DNA of 64,000 nucleotides from Bacteroidota bacterium (GCA_023443765.1 JAEZTA010000180.1:30944-94943); one strand, 5' to 3'. Counted from the first letter of the stretch, positions 1 through 8,934 are shown. Notes: a model not told the origin generated them from the sequence alone. Made by a program: numbers and translations.

Positions 1-533
1 ACCAGGCGGACTTTGCCCTCCTCGTCGGCGGCCCGAACTATCCGCAAAGTTACAATTTTTCGGCAGACAATCACATATTCACCCCCGGGAATAATTGCAT
101 CCCGGTCCACAGCCTTCAGCAGCACGACCGTTCCCGGCGGCACGGTGGTTCCCATCGCCCGCCCGGTATAGCACATCGCCAGGTCGCACGCCCCCACCGG
201 AGGTACGATGAGATTGCTCTCGGGTTCCAGGTGCTCCAGGTGTGCGATGCCCTGTTCGACATCCACATTATAATAGGGTATCTGCACACCGCGCGTCTTC
301 TCTTCAGAGAACATCTGTCCTTCGCCCGTCAGCAGCCACAGTTTATCCACCTGGGGGAATTTAGCGACGATACGGTCGGCCACGTCGAGCGAAATACCGT
401 TGTTGCCGCGCTTGATCTGATAGAGGTTTTCGCCGCGCGCAAGGCCGATATATCGCGCAAAATAGTTGGTCGACATATTTGCCCACTTGATTACGGCTTC
501 AATTCTTTGCCAATTATTCTGTTTTTCTCGCAT
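1..533 (-). CDS. XRE-type HTH regulator with degenerate S24 peptidase-like domain (partial)
   Basis: The minus-strand frame opens with ATG at 533 and runs off the window edge, so the C-terminus is missing. The N-terminal ~70 residues look like a Bacteroidota phage-repressor-type helix-turn-helix (STNYFARYIGL, then LYQIKRGNNGIS, then LWLLTGEGQMF). The rest resembles the S24/LexA peptidase domain. The usual catalytic GDSM motif reads GRAM (in CYTGRAMGTTVPPG), so the serine nucleophile is absent, and the region expected to hold the catalytic lysine reads VTLRIVR. It is therefore probably a DNA-binding repressor that cannot self-cleave; that is inference from the motif. It is divergent from the tRNA gene 42 bp away. 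Confidence 0.75.
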   Translation of the reverse strand, partial: MREKQNNWQRIEAVIKWANMSTNYFARYIGLARGENLYQIKRGNNGISLDVADRIVAKFPQVDKLWLLTGEGQMFSEEKTRGVQIPYYNVDVEQGIAHLEHLEPESNLIVPPVGACDLAMCYTGRAMGTTVPPGTVVLLKAVDRDAIIPGGEYVIVCRKIVTLRIVRAADEEGKVRL

Positions 534-560
534 TTTCTTCGAATATTAAATTTTTTTTCG

Positions 561-568
561 CATCTTTG
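561..568 (+). promoter_or_regulatory. -7 box of the tRNA-Arg promoter
   Basis: CATCTTTG matches the Bacteroidota TAnnTTTG box at 7 of 8 positions. It lies 7 nt before the mature tRNA 5' end, which gives a local measure of how close the box sits to transcription starts in this genome. Confidence 0.55.
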
Positions 569-575
569 CACACCC

Positions 576-650
576 GGTCCCGTAGTTCAATGGATAGAAT
601 ATAAGATTCCGGTTCTTACGATATGGGTTCGATTCCCGTCGGGACTACCA
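576..650 (+). tRNA. tRNA-Arg (anticodon CCG)
   Basis: A 75-nt cloverleaf. The acceptor stem GGTCCCG pairs with CGGGACT (one G-U pair). The anticodon stem TAAGA/TCTTA encloses the loop TTCCGGT, so the anticodon at 609-611 is CCG, reading CGG codons. The T arm contains GGTTCGATTCC. The 3' CCA is encoded, and a strong terminator follows directly. Confidence 0.95.
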
Positions 651-651
651 C

Positions 652-685
652 ACACAGGTGCGCAACAGCGCACTTGTGTTTTTTT
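652..685 (+). terminator. Rho-independent terminator after tRNA-Arg
   Basis: A 12-bp stem (ACACAGGTGCGC with GCGCACTTGTGT, one G-U pair), a 4-nt AACA loop and a run of seven T. Confidence 0.9.
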
Positions 686-815
686 ATCGTATTTGGGCGA
701 ATGCAAGGTCGGGCGTCACTTTATTTATAAGACAAAAATAGTAACAAATTTCGATGATACAATAGAAAATAACACTTTTGAGTCTGTAAATAGCAGTTTC
801 GGGCACACCTATATA

Positions 816-862
816 TATAAGCGTGAGGAATCCGCACACGTGGGGTGCGAACTCCTCTTATA
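816..862. other. Imperfect inverted repeat downstream of the beta-barrel gene
   Basis: Arms containing TATAAG, GAGGA and CGCAC are mirrored by GTGCG, TCCTC and CTTATA. It lies just past the 3' end of the minus-strand gene that stops at 893 and may end its transcript, but there is no T run on that strand. Nothing else gene-like was seen between the tRNA terminator and 892. Confidence 0.35.
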
Positions 863-892
863 CAATAAATGTGCGATTTAAAAAATCAGACT

Positions 893-2194
893 TTAAAAAG
901 AGAGGCGCACGCCCAGTCTAAGGGTTAGCGTCAGGGGTGAATCCGTACGGGCTGTACGTAATTCTGTTTCAGTAAAATAATACGATCCTTCAGGTTCGAA
1001 ATAGAGCCCTACCATGCTGCCTACGCGGTACTGCGCACCCACGGCTGCAAGTGCCGACCACTGCACACCGGGCTCATCCACGGTCTTGGAGCCGAGTTTA
1101 GCCGAAACGCATTTCTCGACCATTCCGCCCGCACCCATATATAACGAGAAGCGGCCGCGTTCGAGGAACTGCCAGTTCATCCGAAGAGGAACTCCTATGA
1201 AGTGGAGCTTCTGGCCCACATCGTCCGAAGAGTACTGCATCCGCACGTCCGAACGCAGCAGGGTGTAGTTTACGCCGCTTTCCAGCGACAATCCGTGTGC
1301 GAACTCCTTGCGCACGGAGAGGCCGAAACTCAGCGGTTGGTGGTGGCGGAACGAACTCTCGCCGTATTCGTTGCGGCGCAGCAGCGCCATGTTGTCACCG
1401 TTGCCGACCACCGACGAAACATCGCTCGTCGTCGAGTTGTAGAGCAGCCGCGGGGCCAGCGTCCCCCCTGCACCGCCCGACACGCCGCCGCCGGCAAATA
1501 CGGAGAACGACGCCGTTTTGTGCGGCTTGACGTAGGCTACGAACGGCTCGTCGGAGAAAGCCGTGCGGGCCGTACCCGTTGCCGACCGTGCAGCAGGCTG
1601 TCCGGATGCCTGCTTCGAAGCCTGCCGGGCCTTTTCGTCGGAGGGTTCCTTCGCGTTCTCCCCGGAAACCTTCGGAGCCGCATCGGCTTCAGTATGTACT
1701 GTAACCTCTCCGCTGTTCCCTGCGGCATCGGACTGTTGCACCGCCTCCACCGGCCGCCCGGACGCCAGCGTCAGCAGCGCCTGCCGGGTCGGGACGGCAG
1801 ATGCTTCGACGACATGCTCCCGGGGCAGTCCCACCGCCTGCGCAAGGGCATCCTGCACAGATTCCGGTTCGGTCTGCTGCGGTATGGTAACCGCGGTTGC
1901 GCCATCCTCCGCTGCCAATGCGATAACAGTCCCATCGTTTTCCAACGCCTTGTCCGGCCGGAGCAGGAATTCACCTGCAACGACGCAGATCAGCACCGCA
2001 GCGGCTGCGGCGGCAAACCGCGGCCAGTAGATCCGCCATACGGACCCGCGGGGTTTGGTCTCGGGAGCCACAGGCCCCTGAGCCGCACCGCCCAACTCGC
2101 GTTGCAGACGCTCCCAGCCTCCTGTCGGGGGCGGGAGTTCGGCGTCGCGAAGCGCGCTTCGCATGGCATCGGTCCAATCTTCGTTTTGTTTCAT
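893..2194 (-). CDS. Trans-envelope protein: anti-sigma-like N-terminus, membrane helix and outer-membrane beta-barrel
   Basis: 433 residues from the ATG at 2194; an in-frame ATG at 2230 would add 12 residues, but the MKQNEDW start fits this protein type better. Residues 1-55 are a charged cytoplasmic-like segment containing GGWERLQREL. Residues ~58-78 form one hydrophobic helix with an Ala run. Residues ~80-225 are an Ala/Glu/Ser-rich linker, and the last ~200 residues have the alternating pattern of a porin-like beta-barrel ending in RLGVRLSF. The gene lies 71 bp downstream of an ECF sigma gene on the same strand, which suggests the N-terminus restrains that sigma factor. That role is inferred from position and architecture. 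Confidence 0.7.
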   Translation of the reverse strand: MKQNEDWTDAMRSALRDAELPPPTGGWERLQRELGGAAQGPVAPETKPRGSVWRIYWPRFAAAAAAVLICVVAGEFLLRPDKALENDGTVIALAAEDGATAVTIPQQTEPESVQDALAQAVGLPREHVVEASAVPTRQALLTLASGRPVEAVQQSDAAGNSGEVTVHTEADAAPKVSGENAKEPSDEKARQASKQASGQPAARSATGTARTAFSDEPFVAYVKPHKTASFSVFAGGGVSGGAGGTLAPRLLYNSTTSDVSSVVGNGDNMALLRRNEYGESSFRHHQPLSFGLSVRKEFAHGLSLESGVNYTLLRSDVRMQYSSDDVGQKLHFIGVPLRMNWQFLERGRFSLYMGAGGMVEKCVSAKLGSKTVDEPGVQWSALAAVGAQYRVGSMVGLYFEPEGSYYFTETELRTARTDSPLTLTLRLGVRLSF

Positions 2195-2265
2195 AATTCT
2201 ATGTGAGTCCGGCAGCACCGGATGATCCACCTTTTTTAAATATCCCGGAGCTGCATCCTACCAAT

Positions 2266-2820
2266 TCAATGCGTCTCCAAATAAGCCCTGATCCTGCGGG
2301 CCAGCAGGGCCCGGGCGCGAAATAATTGCGAAGAGGAGCTTTTCTCGTTGATTCCCAGCATCCGGGCAATGTCACGGTGGGAATACTCTTCGATGCAGTA
2401 GAGGTTGAAAACCGCCCGGTAGCCTTCGGGCAACTCGCCAACGAACTGCATCAGCACGTCGCGCGGAACACGGGCCATTTCCGACACATCCGGCTCCGCA
2501 ACCTCCGCCGCAGCTTTGCCCTCGTCGAGCGCCACGCTTCCCAGTTTATTGCGGTTGCGAATCCATTCGAGCGCCACATTCACCGTAACCCGCTCGATCC
2601 AGGCGCGCAGCGAACCGGGTCCCCGGTAGGTGAAGCGATCAAACGCCCCGTAGATTTTCAGGAAAGCGTCGTGGAGCAGATCCTCGGCCGTCGTGCGGTC
2701 GCCGGCGTAACGCATACATATCGCCAACAGTCGGCCTGCATAGCGGTCGTACAGCTCTTTCCGGGCCGTATCGTCCCCGTTTCTGCACCCTTCGGCCAGT
2801 ATCTGTTCCTCCATCTGCAT
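2266..2820 (-). CDS. ECF-type RNA polymerase sigma factor
   Basis: 184 residues, normal for a group 4 sigma factor. Region 2 is visible (YDRYAGRLLAICMRY, then TAEDLLHDAFLKIY) and region 4 has the helix-turn-helix segment YSHRDIARMLGINEKSSSSQL. ATG at 2814 (MEEQ) is an alternative start. It would direct polymerase to its own regulon and is probably held inactive by the membrane protein encoded directly downstream. The regulon is unknown. Confidence 0.9.
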   Translation of the reverse strand: MQMEEQILAEGCRNGDDTARKELYDRYAGRLLAICMRYAGDRTTAEDLLHDAFLKIYGAFDRFTYRGPGSLRAWIERVTVNVALEWIRNRNKLGSVALDEGKAAAEVAEPDVSEMARVPRDVLMQFVGELPEGYRAVFNLYCIEEYSHRDIARMLGINEKSSSSQLFRARALLARRIRAYLETH

Positions 2821-2949
2821 TACTCAATACACTCTATAAATGCGGCGAAAGGCAAAAGACTGCACGTGATGAAAAAAATTTATTTTGCATGCAGTATTCC
2901 GCCCTGCCGGACGTTTTAAGAGCGAAAGGTAACATAAAATACGGACATT

Positions 2950-3666
2950 ATGAAAAAATTTGGTTTATTCCTTATCGCAGCTATAGCTGTCACCGCTTTT
3001 ACTTCCTGCAACGACGACGACGGCGATTATCCGAGAAACAACCCGCTTATCACCACGGTCCGCACACTCGACGGAGGCGACTATTACTTCCAGCGCGACA
3101 ACGGCGAGACGCTCTATCCGGGCGACAAGTCCCGCATTCCGGGCTACAAGGCCGAGGATAAGCAGCGTGCCATCATCTGGTTCAACCTGCTTTCGGGCAT
3201 CCAGGGCTACGACTACAACATCGCCCTCTATGCCGTCGACAACATCTACACCGGTACGTCGGAAGTCGTCAGCACCCCCGAGCGCCTCGAAGAGCTGGGT
3301 GACGATCCCACGGGATTCCCCACCGCGTATGAGAACTACTTCAACCTCTCGAAAGAGTGGCTGACGGTCTATGCGCTCTATGCCGTGACCGACAATTCGA
3401 AGCACTCCTTCTCGGTCATCGTCAACGACGTACCCGAGGTTGAGCCGACCGCCGAATCCGGCGAAAGCGACGAGAACTACCTCGACGTGGAACTCCGCCA
3501 CAATGCCGACGGCGACCTGTCGGGCGTCGACCGCGGATACTACCTCTCGTTCGACCTCTCCGGAATCGCCGAACGCCTGGAAGGCAAAAAGGGCATCACG
3601 CTCCGCATCAAGACCCGTGAAAACGGCACCAAATACCTCAAACTCGATCTGCCGCAGGAGAAGTAG
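2950..3666 (+). CDS. NigD-like lipoprotein
   Basis: 238 residues with a lipoprotein signal (AVTAFTSC, Cys followed by NDDD, an acidic start compatible with surface export). The body, including ALYAVDNIYTGTSE and a C-terminal beta-rich half ending in LRIKTRENGTKYLKL, matches the NigD-like family of Bacteroidota, whose members were first linked to bacteriocin loci but occur widely without one. No bacteriocin gene is visible nearby. It is divergent from the ECF sigma gene, so it could belong to that regulon. Molecular function is unknown. Confidence 0.75.
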   Translation: MKKFGLFLIAAIAVTAFTSCNDDDGDYPRNNPLITTVRTLDGGDYYFQRDNGETLYPGDKSRIPGYKAEDKQRAIIWFNLLSGIQGYDYNIALYAVDNIYTGTSEVVSTPERLEELGDDPTGFPTAYENYFNLSKEWLTVYALYAVTDNSKHSFSVIVNDVPEVEPTAESGESDENYLDVELRHNADGDLSGVDRGYYLSFDLSGIAERLEGKKGITLRIKTRENGTKYLKLDLPQEK

Positions 3667-3687
3667 CCACTCCTCATCGGCAGCTGT

Positions 3688-3721
3688 TCCGGTCCGCCAC
3701 TCTGCGGGCCGGATTTTTTTT
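3688..3721 (+). terminator. Terminator after the NigD-like gene
   Basis: A 10-bp stem, TCCGGTCCGC with GCGGGCCGGA (one G-U pair), followed by eight T. Confidence 0.85.
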
Positions 3722-3846
3722 GCCCCGACCCGCCGTTTCGCGGGCCATTTTTCATCCCGCCCCGGCCACCCCGGAAAACCCCGGCGCAAACCACCCTCCT
3801 CCGCATTGTTTTTTCGCCCGAACGACGCAGATTTACCGAAAATAGC

Positions 3847-3854
3847 TATCTTTG
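3847..3854 (+). promoter_or_regulatory. ruvB promoter -7 box, 4 nt before the start codon
   Basis: TATCTTTG is a perfect TAnnTTTG match. Only four bases (CATT) separate it from the ruvB ATG, implying a leaderless or nearly leaderless mRNA. Confidence 0.6.
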
Positions 3855-3858
3855 CATT

Positions 3859-4866
3859 ATGTCAATCGTACGCAATACCGAAAGCGATCTCGAATTCGAA
3901 AACAAGATCCGCCCGCAGGAGTTGGAAACCTTCTCCGGGCAGGAAAAGATCGTCGAGAATCTCCATATCTTTATCAAGGCGGCGCTCATGCGCGGCGACT
4001 CGCTCGACCATGTCCTGCTGCACGGCCCTCCGGGGCTGGGCAAGACCACCCTCGCGAACATCATCTCCAACGAAATGGGGGCGCAGCTGCGCGTCACGTC
4101 AGGCCCCGTGCTCGACAAACCCGGCGACCTGGCGGGTCTGCTGACCAACCTCAACCCGGGCGACGTGCTTTTCATCGACGAAATCCACCGCCTCAGCCCG
4201 ATCGTCGAGGAGTATCTCTACTCGGCGATGGAAGATTATAAAATCGACATCGTGCTGGACAAAGGCCCCTCGGCCCGCTCGATCCAGATCGAACTGGCGC
4301 CCTTCACGCTGATCGGCGCCACCACGCGCAGCGGCCTGCTGACCTCGCCCCTGCGCGCGCGTTTCGGCATCCAGTGCCATCTCGAATACTACGACGCCCC
4401 GGTGCTCGCAGGCATCGTGAAACGCTCGGCGCGCATCCTCGACGTTTCGATCGACGACGACGCAGCCCACGAAGTGGCCCTGCGTTCGCGTGGCACGCCG
4501 CGTATCGCCAACGCCCTGCTGCGCCGCGTGCGCGACTTCGCGATGGTCAAGGGCGAAGGCCACATCGACCTCGCCATCACCCGCATCGCCCTCACGGCCC
4601 TGAACATCGACTCGCGCGGGCTGGACCAGATGGACAACAAGATCCTGGGCACGATCATCGAGAAATTCAACGGCGGCCCCGTGGGCCTCAACACCGTGGC
4701 TACGGCCGTGGGCGAAGAGGCCGGGACGATCGAGGAGGTCTACGAGCCGTTCCTGATCAAGGAGGGCTTCCTCAAACGCACCCCGCGCGGCCGCGAAGCG
4801 ACCCCGCTGGCCTACGAACACCTCGGATTCACATCCCCCCGGGGCGGAGAAGCCTCGCTTTTCTGA
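3859..4866 (+). CDS. ruvB: Holliday junction branch migration ATPase RuvB
   Basis: 335 residues, normal length. RuvB is the hexameric motor that works with RuvA to drive branch migration of Holliday junctions before RuvC cleavage. Walker A is GPPGLGKT (56-63) and Walker B is VLFIDEIH (103-110). Sensor-like and arginine-rich motifs follow ([20 protein letters not shown], ~151-170), and the C-terminal winged helix includes [10 protein letters not shown] and [11 protein letters not shown] perfect promoter box sits 4 nt upstream of the ATG. No ruvA or ruvC is in the window. Confidence 0.97.
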   Translation: MSIVRNTESDLEFENKIRPQELETFSGQEKIVENLHIFIKAALMRGDSLDHVLLHGPPGLGKTTLANIISNEMGAQLRVTSGPVLDKPGDLAGLLTNLNPGDVLFIDEIHRLSPIVEEYLYSAMEDYKIDIVLDKGPSARSIQIELAPFTLIGATTRSGLLTSPLRARFGIQCHLEYYDAPVLAGIVKRSARILDVSIDDDAAHEVALRSRGTPRIANALLRRVRDFAMVKGEGHIDLAITRIALTALNIDSRGLDQMDNKILGTIIEKFNGGPVGLNTVATAVGEEAGTIEEVYEPFLIKEGFLKRTPRGREATPLAYEHLGFTSPRGGEASLF

Positions 4867-4908
4867 CCGAGGGGAGGCAACTTACCCCATCATCCTAACC
4901 CGACCCAC

Positions 4909-5940
4909 ATGCAAAACGTTCGCCTCCTTCCCCGCCTGTTGCGCCTCCTGACTGCCGCATTGCTCTTCCTGAGCGTCGGCTGTGCGCCCAAAATCTACTC
5001 CAGCATCCGGAAAAGCTATCCGGCCCGGCCCGAAGGCTCCACCGTGCTGGTCTACACCCTCACCGACTCCCTGCCCGCCCAGGCCGAGGTGCTGGGCAAC
5101 GTCGAAGTCCGCGACAACGGATTCTCGTCCAACTGCGGTTTCCGGCAGGTCATGCGGCTGGCCATGGACGCCACGAACAAGGCCGGCGGCAACGGGCTGA
5201 TCCTGACCTGGCACAAGGAACCCACGGCATTCGGCAGCTCGTGCCACCAGATCGCGGGCGACATCCTGCTGATGCCCGACTCGATCTACACGGCCTCCTA
5301 TTTTGACAATATCGCCGCCCAGAATTACCGTATGAACCTCCTGAGCATCCCGGCGAATACGGTCCAAATTGCCGCACCGGCCAACCCCGACCGCAAGCCC
5401 TGCGCGATCCAGATCAACGCGGGTTACGCCTTCGTGCTCTCCAAGACAAAAATGGCCGAGAACATCACCGGAAATCCCCGGCAAGGGCTCGACATCAACG
5501 GCGCTTTCCAGTGGACGGCACGCAGCGGACTGGGCTTCGGATTGCGTTATTCGGGCTATTTCACCTCGGCAAAATACGAAGGCGGGGATTTCGACGGTAA
5601 GAAACTCGACATCCGCCTGCACTACGCGGGCGCAGAGTTCGTCATGCGCCAGAACTTCGGGCGCAACCGCAAATGGGCGTTCCACGAATCCATCGGCCTG
5701 GGCTATGCCCAATACAGCGAGGGCCTCGGCAAGTTCTCCGTAAACCAGGGCGGCCTGGGAACCCACATCGACCTCGGCGTCGAATACAAACTCACGCAGA
5801 GCGTCGGCCTCGGCTTCAGCGTCGGGGCTTACAGCGTCAGTTTCAGCACGTCGAACTATGCCGATTCGGAATCCGGCTCTTACAGGAACGACGGCATCGC
5901 ACGCCTCTCGCTCGACGGGGGTTTGCGGTTTTATTTCTAA
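4909..5940 (+). CDS. Outer-membrane lipoprotein with C-terminal beta-barrel-like domain
   Basis: 343 residues. The N-terminus is a lipoprotein signal (LFLSVGC, then APKIYSS). Residues ~30-110 form a compact domain with two cysteines (SSNCGF and GSSCHQ) flanking a helix. From ~residue 165 to the end, glycine- and aromatic-rich alternating strands resemble a small porin or OmpA-like barrel ending in LSLDGGLRFYF. It lies 42 bp after ruvB on the same strand and may be cotranscribed. I do not recognise a named family; envelope location is well supported, function is not. Confidence 0.6.
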   Translation: MQNVRLLPRLLRLLTAALLFLSVGCAPKIYSSIRKSYPARPEGSTVLVYTLTDSLPAQAEVLGNVEVRDNGFSSNCGFRQVMRLAMDATNKAGGNGLILTWHKEPTAFGSSCHQIAGDILLMPDSIYTASYFDNIAAQNYRMNLLSIPANTVQIAAPANPDRKPCAIQINAGYAFVLSKTKMAENITGNPRQGLDINGAFQWTARSGLGFGLRYSGYFTSAKYEGGDFDGKKLDIRLHYAGAEFVMRQNFGRNRKWAFHESIGLGYAQYSEGLGKFSVNQGGLGTHIDLGVEYKLTQSVGLGFSVGAYSVSFSTSNYADSESGSYRNDGIARLSLDGGLRFYF

Positions 5941-5991
5941 AATATTTTCGAAAAATTCTAAAAATTGTTAAGATCGGGACAATAATTGTAC

Positions 5992-5999
5992 TATATTTG
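5992..5999 (+). promoter_or_regulatory. Malic enzyme promoter -7 box
   Basis: TATATTTG, a perfect TAnnTTTG match 35 nt before the ATG, in an AT-rich intergenic segment. A TTG at 5965-5967 is a possible -33 element but with a long spacer. Confidence 0.5.
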
Positions 6000-6034
6000 T
6001 CGTTAGAGTTATTAGGTTACTAACGGAAAATGAG

Positions 6035-7312
6035 ATGAGTACAAAAACGCAACTCGACGACGCGGCGCTGCGCTACCACAGCGAAGGTCGTCCCGGAAAG
6101 ATCGGGATCGTACCGACCAAACCCTATCACACGCAATACGACCTTTCGCTGGCCTATTCGCCCGGCGTAGCGGCTCCTTCGCGGGCCATTGCCGAGGAGC
6201 CGGAGGACGTTTACAAGTACACGGACAAGGGCAACCTCGTGGCCGTGATCTCGAACGGCACCGCCGTACTCGGGCTGGGCGACATCGGCCCCCTGGCGGC
6301 CAAACCCGTCATGGAAGGCAAGAGCATGCTCTTCAAGACCTATGCGGGTGTCGACGCCTTCGACATCGAGGTCGACGCGACCGATCCCGAGGAGTTCATC
6401 CGCACGGTGAAGGCCATTGCACCTACCTTCGGAGGCATTAACCTCGAAGACATCAAGGCCCCTGAATGCTTCGAAATCGAGACCCGCCTGCGCGAGGAGT
6501 TGGACATCCCGCTGATGCACGACGACCAGCACGGCACGGCGATCATCTCCTCGGCGGCACTGCTCAACGGCGCGAAGATCGCCGGGAAGGAGCTCGACAA
6601 AATGCGCGTCGTGGTCAACGGTGCGGGAGCTGCCGCCATCGCCTGCGCCAAGCTGTTCATCGAACTCGGCATCCGCCGCGAAAACGTGGTGCTCTGCGAC
6701 AGCCGGGGAGCAGTCACGGTCTACCGCGAGGACATCAACCCCATGAAGCGCGAACTCGCCACCACGCGGCGCATCTCGACGCTCGCCGAAGCGCTGCAAG
6801 GCGCCGACGTGTTCCTGGGTGTCTCGAAGGCCGACACGCTGACGCCCGAGATGCTGCGCACGATGGCCGAAAACCCCATCGTAATGGCCCTTGCCAACCC
6901 CGATCCCGAAATCGCCTACGACACCGCGATGCTCTCGCGCCCGGATATCATCTTCGCCACAGGCCGTTCGGACTACCCGAACCAAGTCAACAACGTGCTG
7001 GGCTTCCCCTACATCTTCCGCGGCGCACTCGACGTGCGCGCCACGAAGATCAACGAAGCGATGAAACTCGCCGCAGCACATGCACTGGCCGAGTTGACCC
7101 GTGAGCCGGTTCCGGCAATGGTCCTGCGCGCCTATGGAGTCGAAAAGCTCGAATTCGGCCGCAATTACCTCATCCCCAAACCGATGGACCCGCGCCTGCT
7201 GTGCGCCGTCACCACGGCCGTCGCCAAGGCCGCTATCGAATCGGGCGTCGCCAAAAATCCGATCACGGACTGGGAGGCCTATACCGAGAAGCTCCGGAAA
7301 TACCAGGAATAA
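6035..7312 (+). CDS. NAD(P)-dependent malic enzyme, short form
   Basis: 425 residues. It converts malate to pyruvate and CO2 with reduction of NAD(P). The N-terminal malic domain includes [20 protein letters not shown] and [21 protein letters not shown], then the metal site region [10 protein letters not shown]. The C-terminal Rossmann domain starts at [17 protein letters not shown]. Many bacterial malic enzymes carry an extra phosphotransacetylase domain (~750 residues); this one ends after the malic domain, at [13 protein letters not shown]. The last 87 bp are duplicated at 33393-33482, beyond the PUL, so this gene's 3' end may mark the left border of an inserted island. A competing ATG at 6030 runs straight into a stop, which supports 6035. 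Confidence 0.93.
   Translation: MSTKTQLDDAALRYHSEGRPGKIGIVPTKPYHTQYDLSLAYSPGVAAPSRAIAEEPEDVYKYTDKGNLVAVISNGTAVLGLGDIGPLAAKPVMEGKSMLFKTYAGVDAFDIEVDATDPEEFIRTVKAIAPTFGGINLEDIKAPECFEIETRLREELDIPLMHDDQHGTAIISSAALLNGAKIAGKELDKMRVVVNGAGAAAIACAKLFIELGIRRENVVLCDSRGAVTVYREDINPMKRELATTRRISTLAEALQGADVFLGVSKADTLTPEMLRTMAENPIVMALANPDPEIAYDTAMLSRPDIIFATGRSDYPNQVNNVLGFPYIFRGALDVRATKINEAMKLAAAHALAELTREPVPAMVLRAYGVEKLEFGRNYLIPKPMDPRLLCAVTTAVAKAAIESGVAKNPITDWEAYTEKLRKYQE
7226..7312 (+). repeat. Left copy of flanking direct repeat (malic enzyme 3' end)
   Basis: This 87-bp segment, ending with the stop codon, matches 33393-33482 with five substitutions and one 3-bp insertion. A 48-bp core (7235-7282 and 33402-33449) is identical. 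The flanking sequences on both outer and inner sides are unrelated. The pair brackets the 26-kb PUL, like attL/attR of an element that rebuilds its target gene. Confidence 0.85.
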
Positions 7313-7332
7313 AACAAATCCATATATACCAG

Positions 7333-7360
7333 AAAAAATCGCGGAATTCCGCGATTTTTT
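7333..7360. terminator. Bidirectional terminator after malic enzyme
   Basis: A perfect 28-nt palindrome centred on GAATTC (7343-7348): a run of six A, TCGCGG, then the mirror ending in a run of six T. Confidence 0.85.
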
Positions 7361-7400
7361 TATTTCCCCTAACATAGCTTGAAAAATAAGCAGCCATTCC

Positions 7401-7434
7401 AAGGACCGTACTTGTCATAGTACGGTCCTTTTTT
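7401..7434 (+). terminator. Second terminator before the PUL
   Basis: An 11-bp stem, AAGGACCGTAC with GTACGGTCCTT, with an 8-nt loop and a T run. With the palindrome at 7333-7360 it gives tandem insulation between malic enzyme and the PUL. Confidence 0.85.
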
Positions 7435-7489
7435 ATTAAAAACGGCTTAATTTTATCGGATAAGAACCAAATTAATCATTAATTAATCA

Positions 7490-7517
7490 TTTGTTACTAC
7501 CTGCAAAAATATATTTG
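7490..7517 (+). promoter_or_regulatory. PUL promoter
   Basis: TTTG (7490-7493), 16 bp, then TATATTTG (7510-7517), a perfect -7 box. The AT-rich segment lies 37 nt upstream of the first PUL gene. This probably drives GH88 and perhaps the SusC/SusD operon. Confidence 0.55.
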
Positions 7518-7554
7518 CACATACCAATATCCAAACTGCCCAAAAACCTTATAT

Positions 7555-8760
7555 ATGTATCAAATCATGCTATTAAGTGGCATATTAGCCACATTCATAA
7601 GCAGCAACATGTATAAACATATACATTTTAATCCGGAGTCTTCGCTGGACTATTGCATCGAAAAACTAAAAGAAACACTTCCCCGATGCCCGGACGCATT
7701 GCGCAGCCCCCGCACCATTCCCGCCGGAAACTACGAGTGGACCACCGTAAGCACCGACGACTGGACGAGCGGATACTTTCCGGGCATTCTCTGGTACGCT
7801 TATGAATATACCGGCGACGAAGGTATCCGTCAGGAAGCCGCCCGTTTTACCGAACCTCTGCACTCCCTCCCCGAAAAGATCGGCAACCACGACCTGGGCA
7901 TCATGGCGTTCGCATCCATGGCCAACGCCTACCGGCTGACCGGCGACACCCTCTACCGGAACACGCTGCTGCGCGCCGCCGAACGGTTGGCCCAGCTTTA
8001 TAATCCGACCGTCGGAACCATCCATTCATGGCCCTATATGGTCAAAAGCAAAGGATGGCCCCACAACACGATCATCGACAACATGATCAATATCGAACTG
8101 CTCTTCTGGGCCGCTCGTAACGGCGGGGAGCGGCGTCTTTACGATATTGCCTGCAAACATGCCCGGACAACCCTCGCCAACCAGTTCCGGGAGGATTTCA
8201 GCACTTATCACGTCGTGATTTACGACACGATCAGCGGCAAAGCCATCCGACGTATCACCCACCAGGGTTTCGCAGACTCCTCCATGTGGGCCCGCGGGCA
8301 GGCCTGGGCCGTTTACGGATTCACGACGGCCTTCCGCGAAAGCGGAGATCCCGAATTCCGGGACGCCGCACAACGCGCCGCCGACATCTATCTGCAACGT
8401 CTGCCCGGGGACGGAATCCCCTATTGGGATTTCGATGATCCCGCTATTCCTTCAGCCCCAAAGGACGCTTCAGCCGCCGCCATCATGGCTTCGGGGCTGA
8501 TCGAACTCTCCCGGCTTACGGAAGACCAAGCGACCGGACGGCGTTACAAGGAAGCCGCTGAAAAAATGCTGCAAACCCTCTCTTCCGAACCTTACCGCAG
8601 CGGGAAAACAAACCTCGCGTTCCTGCTCCATTGCGTCGGTCACAAACCCCACGGCTCCGAAGTCGACGTCCCGATCGTCTACGGCGACTATTATTACATC
8701 GAAGCGCTCATGCGACTTCACCGTCAGGAAAAAATAAATCGTCCGAATAGCGCCGATTAA
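7555..8760 (+). CDS. GH88 unsaturated uronyl hydrolase
   Basis: 401 residues, with a probable signal peptide at the N-terminus (start at 7555 or at the in-frame ATG at 7567). GH88 enzymes hydrate the 4,5-unsaturated uronic acid left at the non-reducing end by polysaccharide lyases and so release it. The (alpha/alpha)6-barrel is recognisable from DWTSGYFPGILW, the HDLGIMAF segment (Asp113) and IIDNMINIELLFWAA (Asp175). These Asp residues have the spacing of the two catalytic aspartates of Bacillus unsaturated glucuronyl hydrolase. WARGQAWAVYGF is also typical. It is the first gene of the PUL, and its presence predicts that a lyase acts upstream of it; the lyase-like protein at 17244-19418 is the candidate. 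Confidence 0.88.
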   Translation: MYQIMLLSGILATFISSNMYKHIHFNPESSLDYCIEKLKETLPRCPDALRSPRTIPAGNYEWTTVSTDDWTSGYFPGILWYAYEYTGDEGIRQEAARFTEPLHSLPEKIGNHDLGIMAFASMANAYRLTGDTLYRNTLLRAAERLAQLYNPTVGTIHSWPYMVKSKGWPHNTIIDNMINIELLFWAARNGGERRLYDIACKHARTTLANQFREDFSTYHVVIYDTISGKAIRRITHQGFADSSMWARGQAWAVYGFTTAFRESGDPEFRDAAQRAADIYLQRLPGDGIPYWDFDDPAIPSAPKDASAAAIMASGLIELSRLTEDQATGRRYKEAAEKMLQTLSSEPYRSGKTNLAFLLHCVGHKPHGSEVDVPIVYGDYYYIEALMRLHRQEKINRPNSAD

Positions 8761-8934
8761 GCGGATATTAATCGGGAATTAAGCCATACAGGCTACTTTC
8801 GAACAACCAAAACCCACTTACCATAAAAACCAAAACCCAATGGCCCGACCAAACCACAGTCCTTAAACAAGACCCGAAAACCTCTCCAAAGATCAAAAAC
8901 CATCATTATTTATTCTAACCTAATTCTTTAAACG
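8761..8934 (+). other. C/A-rich, G-poor intergenic leader before SusC
   Basis: 174 nt, strikingly poor in G from ~8800 to 8920 (runs such as AACCAAAACCCACTTACC). It should be almost free of secondary structure on the + strand. No promoter box or terminator was recognised, so it is probably an unstructured leader or intercistronic spacer. Confidence 0.4.

Noticed and set aside
231..881. 216-codon + frame running across the tRNA gene
   Set aside because: It starts at GTG inside the antisense of the repressor gene and passes through tRNA-Arg and its terminator.
2950..3666. NigD-like gene as a sign of a bacteriocin locus
   Set aside because: No bacteriocin, immunity or export gene is nearby, and NigD-like lipoproteins are widespread in Bacteroidota without such loci.
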